In this document: piece after piece, positions 41,594 to 51,704 of the stretch
Position numbering within the stretch: the stretch's first letter is position 1
How the letters are laid out: the number at the start of each line of letters is the position of its first letter
From: a bacterium
GTDB lineage: Bacteria; Pseudomonadota; Gammaproteobacteria; GCA-002705445; GCA-002716945
Length of the DNA: 64,000 nt
Assembly: GCA_029979505.1 (NCBI GenBank)
Contig: JAPOHH010000001.1
Coordinates: forward strand, 119,034-183,033
Direction of reading: 5' to 3'
Translations under genes and position numbers: made by a program
Notes under the pieces: model-generated
The model's input: the letters and a program-made list of their open reading frames with translations, nothing else
Told to the model about the DNA's origin: nothing
Databases searched by the model: none

Positions 41594-42232
41594 TCAGTAT
41601 TGTACAGTATCTTCATCTATATCTCTCCATAAATACCAAGTTGCAACTGTACAGTATGGATGCCATATCTTCTTGTAATTAAATACTTCAGTTAAAAATT
41701 CTTTTTTATCTATATGATAATTCTTACAAAAGCTATTTATTAAACCAATATCCCCAACAGGTAATATATTTTGCCTATTTAGTTGAAATATTAAAAACAT
41801 TTCAGCCGACCATGGTCCTATTCCGTAAATAGTAGATAATTTTCTTATAGCCTCAGTATCAGATAAATCATTTAGGTCTGCAAAAAATTTTAAATTATTT
41901 GTACATATGTTTGCAATTCCTTTTATGTATTTAATTTTTCTAAAAGAAAGACCAAACTTTCTCAAATCGCTATCAGTAACATTTATGAGATTTTTAGGAG
42001 TTATAGATTTAATGTTTTGTTTAATTTTATTTTCTATTGAGCTCGCGGCTTCTATTGATATTTGTTGGCCGATGATTATTTTAAAAAAAGTTTGAAAAGC
42101 TGTGTATTTTGATGTTAAGTATGTTTTGTCTTTATGCTTATCAATTATTTTTGATAAAACTGGATCAACATCTCTAAGAAATTTCTTTGACTTGTCCCAG
42201 TAATGGGGTTTAGCTTTTTTTATAACTTTCAT
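41594..42232 (-). CDS. alkA: DNA-3-methyladenine glycosylase II (AlkA-like HhH-GPD)
   Basis: FQTFFKIIIGQQISIEAASSI, LSTIYGIGPWSAEMFLIFQL, WHPYCTVATWYLWR. Confidence 0.85.
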   Translation of the reverse strand: MKVIKKAKPHYWDKSKKFLRDVDPVLSKIIDKHKDKTYLTSKYTAFQTFFKIIIGQQISIEAASSIENKIKQNIKSITPKNLINVTDSDLRKFGLSFRKIKYIKGIANICTNNLKFFADLNDLSDTEAIRKLSTIYGIGPWSAEMFLIFQLNRQNILPVGDIGLINSFCKNYHIDKKEFLTEVFNYKKIWHPYCTVATWYLWRDIDEDTVQY

Positions 42233-42262
42233 AATAGGCGTATTAGATTATACGCCTATTAT
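42231..42262. promoter_or_regulatory. 12-bp perfect inverted repeat at the alkA start codon
   Basis: ATAATAGGCGTA-TTAGATTA-TACGCCTATTAT, both arms exactly complementary; alkA ATG begins inside the stem. Confidence 0.7.
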
Positions 42263-42274
42263 GTTTTTTGTTTA

Positions 42275-42484
42275 TTATTGACTTTTGTATGTGCTGATAC
42301 CAAATGGTATGTAAAGTGGACACCATCCAAGTGAACCTGTTAGTATTGGAATTATGCCAATAAGTGACCACATTCCTAGTCCAAGACCTGGTCCCATATA
42401 AAGTATTGCTATACCTGCTATTACTCTTAACATTCTTTCCATGCCACCAACGTTTGTAGACATTGTTTTAGGTGTAGTTGCCAT
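42275..42484 (-). CDS. DUF2892 (YgaP-like) membrane protein
   Basis: NVGGMERMLRVIAGIAILYMGPGL...GIIPILTGSLGWCPLYIPFGIST. Confidence 0.8.
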   Translation of the reverse strand: MATTPKTMSTNVGGMERMLRVIAGIAILYMGPGLGLGMWSLIGIIPILTGSLGWCPLYIPFGISTYKSQ

Positions 42485-42547
42485 ATCATTTACTCCTTAA
42501 TATATTGCTTGTATATATACTATTAAAATATATCTACGTCCGCAATG

Positions 42548-42925
42548 TTATTTTTTTTTGCTTTTATAATCTTCAATAGCTGCACTGATTGCATCTTCTG
42601 CTAATACAGAACAGTGTATTTTAACAGGAGGTAATGCAAGCTCCTCAGCAATATCAGTATTTTTGATTAAAGATGCTTCTGTAAGTGTCTTACCTTTTAC
42701 CCACTCTGTAAGTAAAGAGCTAGAAGCAATTGCAGATCCGCATCCATAAGTCTTAAATTTAGCATCTTCAATAACACCATCATCGTTAACTTTTATCTGT
42801 AGTTTCATAACATCACCACAAGCCGGCGCTCCAACCATGCCTGTTCCTACGTTATTTTCACCATCAAAAGTCCCAACATTTCTTGGATTTTCATAATGAT
42901 CCAAAACTTTATCACTGTATGCCAT
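42548..42925 (-). CDS. iscU: Iron-sulfur cluster scaffold IscU
   Basis: MAYSDKVLDHYENPRNVGTFD, GAPACGDVMKLQI, KTYGCGSAIASSS, LPPVKIHCSVLAEDAI. Confidence 0.96.
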   Translation of the reverse strand: MAYSDKVLDHYENPRNVGTFDGENNVGTGMVGAPACGDVMKLQIKVNDDGVIEDAKFKTYGCGSAIASSSLLTEWVKGKTLTEASLIKNTDIAEELALPPVKIHCSVLAEDAISAAIEDYKSKKK

Positions 42926-42956
42926 TTTATCTCCCTGATTATCTAATAATAAAAAA

Positions 42957-43388
42957 CTAATTTTGACGATAATAGTCTGTCAACTCATCTAAATCAATCT
43001 CATTATTGCTGGTTTTTGTTTCATCAATCAAACTTCCTAATGTTACTGTATCAAGATAATTTGTAAGTTTATTACTAAACTTCTCCCAAACTGCATCATC
43101 CGTCTTCTCAGAATCAACCTGGCTTATATTTTCTGGGTTAATAGCCTTGATAATACTAGCAATAGTTATATTGTCTGGATTATCCTTGAGTCTATACCCT
43201 CCGCCTGGACCACGTACACCGCTCACAAGATTATGTTTCCTTAGTAAGGAAAATAATTGCTCTAAGTATGACAATGAGATTCCTTGGTATTTTGATATCT
43301 CTAATAGTGTTTTTGGTGTTTTTGAGTCATTTGTCGCAATATTAACCAATGCTTTAATTGCATATCTTCCTTTTGCTGATAATTTCAT
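42957..43388 (-). CDS. iscR: Rrf2-family regulator IscR
   Basis: MKLSAKGRYAIKALVNIA, ISLSYLEQLFSLLRKHNLVSGVRGPGGGYRL; upstream of iscU. The three Fe-S-ligand Cys residues typical of IscR are not evident in the translation. Confidence 0.85.
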   Translation of the reverse strand: MKLSAKGRYAIKALVNIATNDSKTPKTLLEISKYQGISLSYLEQLFSLLRKHNLVSGVRGPGGGYRLKDNPDNITIASIIKAINPENISQVDSEKTDDAVWEKFSNKLTNYLDTVTLGSLIDETKTSNNEIDLDELTDYYRQN

Positions 43389-43522
43389 TTTATGTCCTCC
43401 TTTAAAATGATATTCCTTAATTCCTGACTATTATTGTAAGGTTTAATATTGTTTTTTCAACCTAATGAGATAACTTTGTTAGGGATATGTAAGTGATATC
43501 TAATAGAGAATTTATCTATATA

Positions 43523-43969
43523 TTATTGATTAATAAGAGTTTTTAACCAATAAAATAAATTCAAGTTTAATTTAATTTTATTATCTATAGTGCTTTGAAA
43601 GTTCTGATTGTCTTTTAACGACTTAACCTCCAACAGCTGAGCATCCTCATACATGTAAAAAATCAAATGAGGTTTAATAGAGAAAGTCTTGCTGTACTGT
43701 ACTTGATCATCATAACTAAATTTATGATACATCTTAAAAATACGTGTGAATTTATCGTGGAAAATGTCTTCGATAATTAAATTTTTAGAGTGTTTTCTAT
43801 TATGTTTATTAGCAAATTTTGAGTTTATTGCTTGCTTAAAATTATGATAGTTTAGTTCATAAATAGACATAAGGTGATTGAAATTAATTTCCTTATATCC
43901 TGCTCTTTTGTTTTCTTTATCGTTTCTAAACATGTGTGTTATAAATATTATTATTTTGCTACAATACAC
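43523..43969 (-). CDS. DUF1249 (YqiB-like) family protein
   Basis: [19 protein letters not shown]..., [19 protein letters not shown]-terminal [16 protein letters not shown]. Confidence 0.6.
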   Translation of the reverse strand: MYCSKIIIFITHMFRNDKENKRAGYKEINFNHLMSIYELNYHNFKQAINSKFANKHNRKHSKNLIIEDIFHDKFTRIFKMYHKFSYDDQVQYSKTFSIKPHLIFYMYEDAQLLEVKSLKDNQNFQSTIDNKIKLNLNLFYWLKTLINQ

Positions 43970-43984
43970 CTCAATATATTACAT

Positions 43985-44203
43985 ATGGCAAAAAAAGAAC
44001 AGATTGAAATGTCAGGGAAGGTTATTGAAACACTTCCCAATACAATGTTTAGAGTTGAACTAGAGAATGGTCATATTGTGACTGCACATATCTCCGGCAA
44101 AATAAGAAAGCACTATATCAGGATATTAAGAGGTGATAACGTAATGGTTGCTCTAACTCCATATGATTTAAGCAAAGGAAGAATAATTTTTAGAGATAAA
44201 TAA
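43985..44203 (+). CDS. infA: Translation initiation factor IF-1
   Basis: [67 protein letters not shown]; start trimmed from longer ORF. Confidence 0.96.
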   Translation: MAKKEQIEMSGKVIETLPNTMFRVELENGHIVTAHISGKIRKHYIRILRGDNVMVALTPYDLSKGRIIFRDK

Positions 44204-44205
44204 TT

Positions 44206-45525
44206 TTACTTAAGATTGTTTATCACGGCGTCACCAAACCCACTAGTTGAAACCAATGTTGCGCCAGGAACTAGCTTTGTTATTTCCTCTTTTACATCAA
44301 CTGTTTTATGCTTCTCAGATGATTTAACTCTTATCAATCTCTTGCCGGCTCGGGCTCTTGCCAAATCATAAGTAAGCTGTTTGTTTTGAATAGCACCTTT
44401 TACACCTTTGAGAACTAAATCCGCTGCCTCAGTCCACCCTAAGTATCTAAGCATCATTTCTCCAGATAGAATAATTGAACCAGGATTGACTCTATTTTTT
44501 CCAGCAAATGGCTCTGCTGATCCATGAGTTGCCTCAAATACAGCGCATCCATCACCAATGTTCCCACCTGGCGCCATTCCTATACCGCCAACTTGTGCAG
44601 CTAGTGCATCTGAAATATAGTCACCATTAAGATTTAGAGTAGCTATAACGTCATGTTGTTCTGGAGCAAGAATAATTTGTTGAAGAAAATTATCTGCTAT
44701 ACAATCTTTGATGATAATTTCAGAATTAAATTTAGAATTTTCAATGATATATGTATTATCCTTCTGAATAGTTCCGTTATATTCTTGAGTTACAACATCA
44801 TATGCCCAATCACGAAATGCACCTTCTGTATACTTCATGATATTTCCCTTATGCACTATCGTTATGCTTGATTTATTCAGGGCCAGAGAATAGTCAATAG
44901 CCATCCTTATCAGCCGCTTTGTGCCTTCTTCTGATACAGGCTTAATTCCTATGCCACAGTTTTCCTCAAACCTAAATGGAGAATGTCCTAATTCTTTATT
45001 AATAAATTCTATAATTCTTTTTGCTCCATCAGAATCAGGTTCCCATTCAATTCCCGAATATAAATCTTCGGTATTTTCTCTAAAAACAACCATATCTGTA
45101 AGACCAGATTCAAGCATTGGCGTGCTAGTACCAGGAAAATATTTAATAGGCCTCACGCAAGCGAAAAGGTCCAGCTTCTGCCTTATCATTACATTAATAG
45201 ACTTGTGGCCTGTGCCGATTGGTGTAGTTAATGGACCCTTTATTGATATCCTATAGTCTTTCATAGCATCAATAGTTTCTTCTGGAAGAATAGATCCATA
45301 TAAATCTTTAGAATTAGAACCTGCATAAAGCTCTAACCATTTGATTTCTCTGGAATTTCCATAGGCTTTATTTACAGCATAATCTAATACTCTTTTCATA
45401 ACTGGCGTAACATCAATACCTATGCCATCGCCTATGATGTATGGGATTATTGGATTATTGGGCACGATAAGTTTTTCACCGTCATGCCCAATTTTTGTTC
45501 CATCTGATGGAATATTAAGCTTCAA
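44206..45525 (-). CDS. icd: Isocitrate dehydrogenase (NADP-type, E. coli Icd-like)
   Basis: IPYIIGDGIGIDVTPVM, FRENTEDLYSGIEW, VHKGNIMKYTEGAFRDW, GDYISDALAAQVGGIGMAPGGN. Confidence 0.95.
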   Translation of the reverse strand: MKLNIPSDGTKIGHDGEKLIVPNNPIIPYIIGDGIGIDVTPVMKRVLDYAVNKAYGNSREIKWLELYAGSNSKDLYGSILPEETIDAMKDYRISIKGPLTTPIGTGHKSINVMIRQKLDLFACVRPIKYFPGTSTPMLESGLTDMVVFRENTEDLYSGIEWEPDSDGAKRIIEFINKELGHSPFRFEENCGIGIKPVSEEGTKRLIRMAIDYSLALNKSSITIVHKGNIMKYTEGAFRDWAYDVVTQEYNGTIQKDNTYIIENSKFNSEIIIKDCIADNFLQQIILAPEQHDVIATLNLNGDYISDALAAQVGGIGMAPGGNIGDGCAVFEATHGSAEPFAGKNRVNPGSIILSGEMMLRYLGWTEAADLVLKGVKGAIQNKQLTYDLARARAGKRLIRVKSSEKHKTVDVKEEITKLVPGATLVSTSGFGDAVINNLK

Positions 45526-45536
45526 TCAATAAGCTC

Positions 45537-46835
45537 CTACTTATCAAATTGTTCCTCTTCGGTAGAGCCAGTTAATGCTGTAACCGATGAAGAACCGCCA
45601 GTAATTACTTGTGTTACTGAGTCAAAATAACCAGTACCAACTTCTCTCTGATGTTTGGTAGCTGTATATCCATCCTTCTCAGCAGCAAATTCTGCTTCTT
45701 GAAGTTTGACATAAGCAGTCATTTGCTCAGCATTATAGCCTTTTGAAAGCTCAAACATACTGTAATTCAAGGCATGGAAGCCAGCTAACGTTATAAACTG
45801 GAACTTATAACCCATCGCTCCTAGTTCTTTTTGAAATTTAGCAATCTGAGCATCATCTAAATTTTTCTTCCAGTTAAAAGAGGGTGAGCAGTTATATGCT
45901 AAAAGCTGCTCTGGATGTTCTTTTTTCAACGCTTCAGCAAACTTTCTTGCAAAATCAAGGTCTGGTACCCCAGTTTCACACCAGACTAAATCAGCGTAAG
46001 GAGCATAAGCTAAACCTCTGGATATTGCTTGATCTATACCATTTTTCACTCTGTAAAAGCCTTCAGCAGTCCTTTCACCAGTAGTAAACTCTCTGTCTCG
46101 TTCATCTACGTCACTAGTTAGTAAATTTGCCGCTTCAGCATCTGTTCGAGCTAGCAATACAGTTGGAGTATTATATATATCTGCAGCTAATCTTGCAGCT
46201 GCAAGTTTTTGAACCGCTTCTTGTGTAGGGACAAGTACCTTTCCGCCCATGTGACCACATTTTTTAGCTGATGCTAATTGATCTTCAAAATGAACTCCTG
46301 CAGCTCCTGCTTCAATCATAGCTTTCATAAGCTCATGAGCATTCAAAACACCGCCAAATCCTGCTTCAGCATCAGCAACGATTGGTAGCATGTAGTCTAC
46401 TGGTTCATTTCCTTCTGCTATATTTAGCTGATCTGCTCTTCTTAATGAATTATTAATACGTTTCACGACTGAAGGAACACTATCCACTGGGTATAATGAT
46501 TGATCTGGATACATTTGCATACCTGTATTAGCATCACCAGCTACTTGCCAACCAGATAGGTAAACAGCTCTAAGGCCAGCTTTTGCTTGTTGCATCGCTT
46601 GGTTTCCAGTTAGAGCACCTAAAGCATTCACAAAATCGCTGTTATTTATCTCATTCCAGAGTTTCTCAGCGCCTTGTTTAGCAAGACTATACTCAATATT
46701 TACACTACCACTTAATTTAGCAACTTCTTCGGCTGAATAGTCACGTTTTACATTTTTCCATCTAGGATTACTATCCCAGTCTTTTTGAATATCTTGTGCA
46801 GATCTCATTTTGTTCATTATTACCTCATTAGTCAT
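45537..46835 (-). CDS. aceA: Isocitrate lyase
   Basis: [45 protein letters not shown] (KKCGH), [16 protein letters not shown]. Confidence 0.97.
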   Translation of the reverse strand: MTNEVIMNKMRSAQDIQKDWDSNPRWKNVKRDYSAEEVAKLSGSVNIEYSLAKQGAEKLWNEINNSDFVNALGALTGNQAMQQAKAGLRAVYLSGWQVAGDANTGMQMYPDQSLYPVDSVPSVVKRINNSLRRADQLNIAEGNEPVDYMLPIVADAEAGFGGVLNAHELMKAMIEAGAAGVHFEDQLASAKKCGHMGGKVLVPTQEAVQKLAAARLAADIYNTPTVLLARTDAEAANLLTSDVDERDREFTTGERTAEGFYRVKNGIDQAISRGLAYAPYADLVWCETGVPDLDFARKFAEALKKEHPEQLLAYNCSPSFNWKKNLDDAQIAKFQKELGAMGYKFQFITLAGFHALNYSMFELSKGYNAEQMTAYVKLQEAEFAAEKDGYTATKHQREVGTGYFDSVTQVITGGSSSVTALTGSTEEEQFDK

Positions 46836-46947
46836 AAAAATAATTGGCTAGATGATACTACTTGTTTGATAAATTGACAAATCAAATAGCCTGATTATTA
46901 TGATGATTTGTAATTTCAATTATAATATTGCTATTAAATGGATATAT

Positions 46948-48036
46948 ATGACTAAATCAAGACAAAAAGTTGCAGTGGGAATGTCAGGTGGCGTTGATTC
47001 ATCTGTGGCTGCATATAAGCTTATTCAGGAAGGTTATGACGTAGAAGGTATCTTTATGAAAAATTGGGAAGAGGATGATGATGATGAATGTAATTCTAAA
47101 GACGACTATAAAGATGCTGCTAGAGTCTCAAAGCTACTCAATATTAAATTAAATCTTGTTAATTTTTCAGATAAATATTGGACAAACGTATTTGAAGTAT
47201 TTGTAGATGACTTGAAGAAAGGATTTACCCCTAATCCTGATGTATTTTGTAATAGGGAGATAAAATTTAATCAATTTTATAAGTATGCGAAGACATTAGG
47301 GTTTGATTTAATTGCTACAGGACATTATGCAAAAAAGCAAACAGGTGAACGTATTGAATTACACATGCCTAAAGATAAAAGTAAAGATCAAACTTATTTT
47401 TTGTATACACTTAAAGAAAAAGTTTTGAAAGATATACTATTCCCTCTTGAGGATCTGTATAAAGATGAAGTAAAAAAGATTGCAAACGAATTAGATTTAG
47501 GTCTTGATAACAAAAAAGAAAGTATGGGTATATGCTTCATAGGTAAGAGAAAATTTTCTACATTTATTGATTCTTATGTTCAGCCAGTCTGTGGCCCTAT
47601 TATTAACTATGAAAATAAAGAAAAAATAGGTATTCACAATGGATTGAGTAAATACACAATTGGCCAAAGGAAAGGTATAAATATAGGCGGTATGAAAGAT
47701 AGTGAAGATTCGCCTTGGTATGTTATAGATAAAGATATAGAAAATAACTCACTTACAGTAAGTCAAAATCAATCCCCGCTTTTTTATTCAGGAGAAATAG
47801 AATTAAGTAATTTCAGTTCAATTAACAAAGCGTATGATAATCAAGACATTAAAGTAAGATTTAGACATGGAGGTGCATTAAAAAAGGGTAAGTTGAATAT
47901 AAAAGATAATGTATACACAATTACACTATATGAGAAAGAGAGAGGTATTGCTAAAGGCCAAGCTGCTGTTATATATAGTGGAACTGAATGTATTGGCGGA
48001 GGAACGGTTATATCAAAATGTTTAAGCGTGAATTAA
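46948..48036 (+). CDS. mnmA: tRNA-specific 2-thiouridylase MnmA
   Basis: VAVGMSGGVDSSVAAYKL, GFTPNPDVFCNREIKF, DLIATGHYA, KDQTYFLYTL, SMGICFIGKRKF. Confidence 0.96.
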   Translation: MTKSRQKVAVGMSGGVDSSVAAYKLIQEGYDVEGIFMKNWEEDDDDECNSKDDYKDAARVSKLLNIKLNLVNFSDKYWTNVFEVFVDDLKKGFTPNPDVFCNREIKFNQFYKYAKTLGFDLIATGHYAKKQTGERIELHMPKDKSKDQTYFLYTLKEKVLKDILFPLEDLYKDEVKKIANELDLGLDNKKESMGICFIGKRKFSTFIDSYVQPVCGPIINYENKEKIGIHNGLSKYTIGQRKGINIGGMKDSEDSPWYVIDKDIENNSLTVSQNQSPLFYSGEIELSNFSSINKAYDNQDIKVRFRHGGALKKGKLNIKDNVYTITLYEKERGIAKGQAAVIYSGTECIGGGTVISKCLSVN

Positions 48037-48626
48037 AAAATGAAACTATTGCATTAGGTGCAATCTATCAGGCTAGTAATGAGATAAAAAAAATAGCATG
48101 GGAAGGTATAATAACAAAAAATATTGTCCAGCCGCTTATTTATAGTATTTATCAAACAACATCAGAAGATATTGAAGATATTTATATAAATACAAAACGA
48201 CTTAATCCTGGACTAGATTTCTTACGAAAACAACTTGTTGGTGATGCATTTTCAAAAGATGCTGAAGTTACTAGATACTTTGAAGCTATTGGAATATTAG
48301 TTAAGAATATGAAAAAAAACGAGAAAGTTATTCTAAGTTTACGTGATGAACTGTCAAACAGTTCAAAAGAAGTTAGAGAGGATAATCTTGATGATCACGC
48401 AGAAACATTATCAAAACTTTACCTAAGGACAGTGAGTAAAGTGGAACCACGAATCATCGTTAACGGTGACAATAAACATCTCACAGATAGTAAGAATGCA
48501 TCAATGATACGTGCATTGTTGATGTCAGCAATTAGATCATATATATTATGGCAACAGTCAGGTGGATCCAAACTTAGAATCTTCCTATTTCGAAAAAAAA
48601 TTGCCGAATTAGCCCTCAGAGTCTAG
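48018..48626 (+). CDS. hflD: High-frequency lysogenization protein HflD homolog
   Basis: TIALGAIYQASNEIKKIAWEG, GRDFLRKQL-like region, C-terminal IRALLMSAIRSYILWQQSGGSKLRIFLFRKKI; directly follows mnmA. Confidence 0.88.
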   Translation: MFKRELKNETIALGAIYQASNEIKKIAWEGIITKNIVQPLIYSIYQTTSEDIEDIYINTKRLNPGLDFLRKQLVGDAFSKDAEVTRYFEAIGILVKNMKKNEKVILSLRDELSNSSKEVREDNLDDHAETLSKLYLRTVSKVEPRIIVNGDNKHLTDSKNASMIRALLMSAIRSYILWQQSGGSKLRIFLFRKKIAELALRV

Positions 48627-51208
48627 TTCGCAAGCTTTTTAAGTACATAGTTTAAAATGCCATCGCTGACAAAATAATCCCACTCTTTAGCAGTATCAAT
48701 TCTCACCTTAACTTCAAAAGACTTTCCGGTCTCTTTTTCTGAAATAAGTACAGAATTTGCATCTTTATTAATCTCTGCAATATCAAACGATGAAGTCATT
48801 GATAAACCAAGTAATTCAAAATTTTCATTGTCTTTAAATTGAAGCGGCATAATACCCATACCAACCAGATTTGATCTGTGTATCCTCTCAAAACTTTCTG
48901 CTATAACTGCTTTAACTCCAAGAAGTTTTGTGCCTTTCGCAGCCCAATCACGTGATGAACCGCAACCATAATCCTTACCAGCAAATATAATAAGATTAGT
49001 GTTATTCTTCTTGTATTCTTGAGCAGCATCATATATCGACATCTCAGTACCCTTAGGCAAAAGTTTTGTGTAGCCACCAGTCTTTTCTGGAACTAGCTTA
49101 TTAGATAAACGTATATTGGCAAAAGTACCTCTTTGCATAATTTTAAAATTACCTCTTCTAGATCCGTAAGAATTAAAGTCTTTTATTTTTACAGAATTAT
49201 CTATTAAATGTCTACCAGCTGGTGTTGTATCTTTAAAAGAACCCGCAGGTGAAATATGATCAGTAGTAACACTATCACCTAAAATTACAAGTGGGTATGC
49301 GGATTCAATTGCTGGTAATTTTTCTTGATTATCTTTTTCTTTACCAAAAAATGGTGAAGGTTGTATATAAGTAGATTTTTCGTCCCAATCAAAATGATCT
49401 GAGTCTGAGGTTGGAATAGACTTCCAATTACTATCCCCATCAAAAAGATTTTTATAAGAATTATTGAACATATCACCATCAATTGTCTTATTCATTATTT
49501 CATTGATTTCATCATTCGAAGGCCATATATCTTTTAGAAAAATATCATTACCTTCTTTATCCTGTCCTAGAGGAGTATGGTTAATGTCAATATTGATTTT
49601 CCCGATGAGAGAATATGCAACTACTAGCATTGGACTAGCAAGAAAATTCATTTTAATTTCAGGGTGAATCCTTCCTTCAAAGTTTCTATTTCCTGATAAT
49701 ATAGAGCTTACAACCAAATCCCTATCATTAATTTCTTTTACATATTTATCATCCAAAGGTCCAGAATTACCTATACATGTTGTACATCCGTACCCTACAA
49801 TATTAAAACCTAATTTATTAAGCGGGTCTAATAGCTCTGCTTTTTTTAAATAATTTTCTACAACTCTTGAACCAGGAGCCAGAGAAGTCTTTACCCATTC
49901 TTTGGTTGAAAGACCTTTTTCAATAGCTTTTTTAGCCAATAAGCCAGCTCCCAAAATTACACTTGGATTTGATGTATTAGTACAACTTGTGATAGCAGCA
50001 ATGAGAATGCTGCCATCATTAATCGTCCCTTCAGATTTAGATTGTTTTTTTAATTTATGTATTTCATCTTCTGAAATCTTTTTTACATCTGATAAAAGAA
50101 CTCTGTCTTGTGGGCGCTTTGGACCCGAAAGACATGCCTGTACCTGACTCATATCTAGAGATAGCGTATCTGTATACTTTATATCTTGGTTGTCATCTCT
50201 AAAGAATCCACACTCCTTGCTATAATCTTCAACTATTTGTAAATGATTATCATCCTTACCAGTCATTTTTAAATAATCAATTGTTAAAGCGTCAATTGGA
50301 AAAAATCCACATGTAGCCCCATATTCTGGTGCCATATTAGAAATTGTACATCTATCAGCAATACTCAAATTATCTAAACCTGATCCATAAAATTCCACGA
50401 ATTTTCCAACAACATTTTTTTCTCTTAACATTTGAACAATAGTTAAAACTAAATCTGTTGCAGTCGTGGTTTGACCTAATTTACCGGTTAATTCAAAACC
50501 AATAACTTCTGGAAGTAACATCGGTATTGGCTGACCAAGCATAGCAGCCTCTGCTTCTATACCGCCGACTCCCCACCCTAGTACACCTAAGCCATTGACC
50601 ATCGTAGTGTGAAAGTCTGTACCTACAACAGTATCAGGGTACAATTTACCTTCTTTTTCATATATGACTCTTGCAATATATTCGATATTAATTTGATGGA
50701 TTATTCCATTATTAGGCGGTACAATTCTGAGATTTTTAAATGCCTGCTGCCCCCATTTTAATAACTTATATCTTTCAGTGTTTCTCTCGTACTCTAGTTT
50801 AGTATTTAAATCTTTAGAATCAGAGGTACCAAAATGATCTACCATCACAGAATGATCTATGACTAAATCAGTTTGGCATTGAGGGTTTACTGCATCTGCT
50901 TTTGAAGCATCTAGTGATGTCATGGCATCTCTCATTGATGCTAAGTCGACAACTGCTGGTACGCCTGTGAAATCTTGCATTATTACTCTGCTAGGATAAA
51001 ATGTTAACTCCGTATTAGAGTCTGTACTGCCATTCCATTTAGTAAATTTCTCTACAATAGAGTCGAAATTATCATTGTCTGATTCGTTTCTCAGATAATT
51101 CTCCATTAAAACTCTCAATGAATAAGGAAGATGATTGATATTATATTTTTTGATATTAAAGACATTGAAGTTATTATTATTTATGGATATTTTTGTTTTT
51201 TCTGACAT
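48623..51208 (-). CDS. acnA: Aconitate hydratase (AcnA/IRP type)
   Basis: RVIMQDFTGVPAVVDLASMRDAM, AAITSCTNTSNPSVILGAGLLAKKA, GYGCTTCIGNSGPL, GSSRDWAAKGTKLLGVKAVIAESFERIHRSNLVGMGIMPLQF. Confidence 0.97.
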   Translation of the reverse strand: MSEKTKISINNNNFNVFNIKKYNINHLPYSLRVLMENYLRNESDNDNFDSIVEKFTKWNGSTDSNTELTFYPSRVIMQDFTGVPAVVDLASMRDAMTSLDASKADAVNPQCQTDLVIDHSVMVDHFGTSDSKDLNTKLEYERNTERYKLLKWGQQAFKNLRIVPPNNGIIHQINIEYIARVIYEKEGKLYPDTVVGTDFHTTMVNGLGVLGWGVGGIEAEAAMLGQPIPMLLPEVIGFELTGKLGQTTTATDLVLTIVQMLREKNVVGKFVEFYGSGLDNLSIADRCTISNMAPEYGATCGFFPIDALTIDYLKMTGKDDNHLQIVEDYSKECGFFRDDNQDIKYTDTLSLDMSQVQACLSGPKRPQDRVLLSDVKKISEDEIHKLKKQSKSEGTINDGSILIAAITSCTNTSNPSVILGAGLLAKKAIEKGLSTKEWVKTSLAPGSRVVENYLKKAELLDPLNKLGFNIVGYGCTTCIGNSGPLDDKYVKEINDRDLVVSSILSGNRNFEGRIHPEIKMNFLASPMLVVAYSLIGKINIDINHTPLGQDKEGNDIFLKDIWPSNDEINEIMNKTIDGDMFNNSYKNLFDGDSNWKSIPTSDSDHFDWDEKSTYIQPSPFFGKEKDNQEKLPAIESAYPLVILGDSVTTDHISPAGSFKDTTPAGRHLIDNSVKIKDFNSYGSRRGNFKIMQRGTFANIRLSNKLVPEKTGGYTKLLPKGTEMSIYDAAQEYKKNNTNLIIFAGKDYGCGSSRDWAAKGTKLLGVKAVIAESFERIHRSNLVGMGIMPLQFKDNENFELLGLSMTSSFDIAEINKDANSVLISEKETGKSFEVKVRIDTAKEWDYFVSDGILNYVLKKLAN

Positions 51209-51274
51209 TATTATATTTCCCTCTTGAGTAGAATCTGCCGTATTCTAACAAATAAAATGATCTAATTCTATGTC

Positions 51275-51703
51275 TTACTTTAGAGGTAACTTCTTTTGCA
51301 CGCTCTCGATGTACATACCAAGAGAATCCTTGTTGTTTCGTGTATCTTTTTTTACAACAACATCCTGACCGTCATTTTTCAAACCTTTATATTTTTTCAG
51401 GAATTTATTTAATTTAAGTGATTTGTGAATCTTATATAGTCTGGGATTAGCATTTTTTTCTTTTATAAGCATTAAAACACTATCTTCATACACATGAGTA
51501 TTTAATATATAAAAGCTTTTAGGAAGGTCTGCTGTTGTTGCATAACCTTGGTTATCTCTAATACTTTGATATAAAACACTAAAAAATATTGAAATACTTA
51601 ATACTATAAATAATTTAGTTTTATATTTTTTATTTTTAATAAAATAATTAATTAGAAAAATATATATTAGTAAAAGTATCAATAAGTATAAATACATAAT
51701 CAT
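51275..51703 (-). CDS. Unknown small membrane protein, third gene of TolQR-like cassette
   Basis: Two N-terminal TM segments then soluble domain DNQGYATTADLPKSFYILNTHVYEDSVLMLIKEKNANPRLYKIHKSLK; 1-nt gap to upstream gene. Confidence 0.65.
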   Translation of the reverse strand: MIMYLYLLILLLIYIFLINYFIKNKKYKTKLFIVLSISIFFSVLYQSIRDNQGYATTADLPKSFYILNTHVYEDSVLMLIKEKNANPRLYKIHKSLKLNKFLKKYKGLKNDGQDVVVKKDTRNNKDSLGMYIESVQKKLPLK

Positions 51704-51704
51704 T

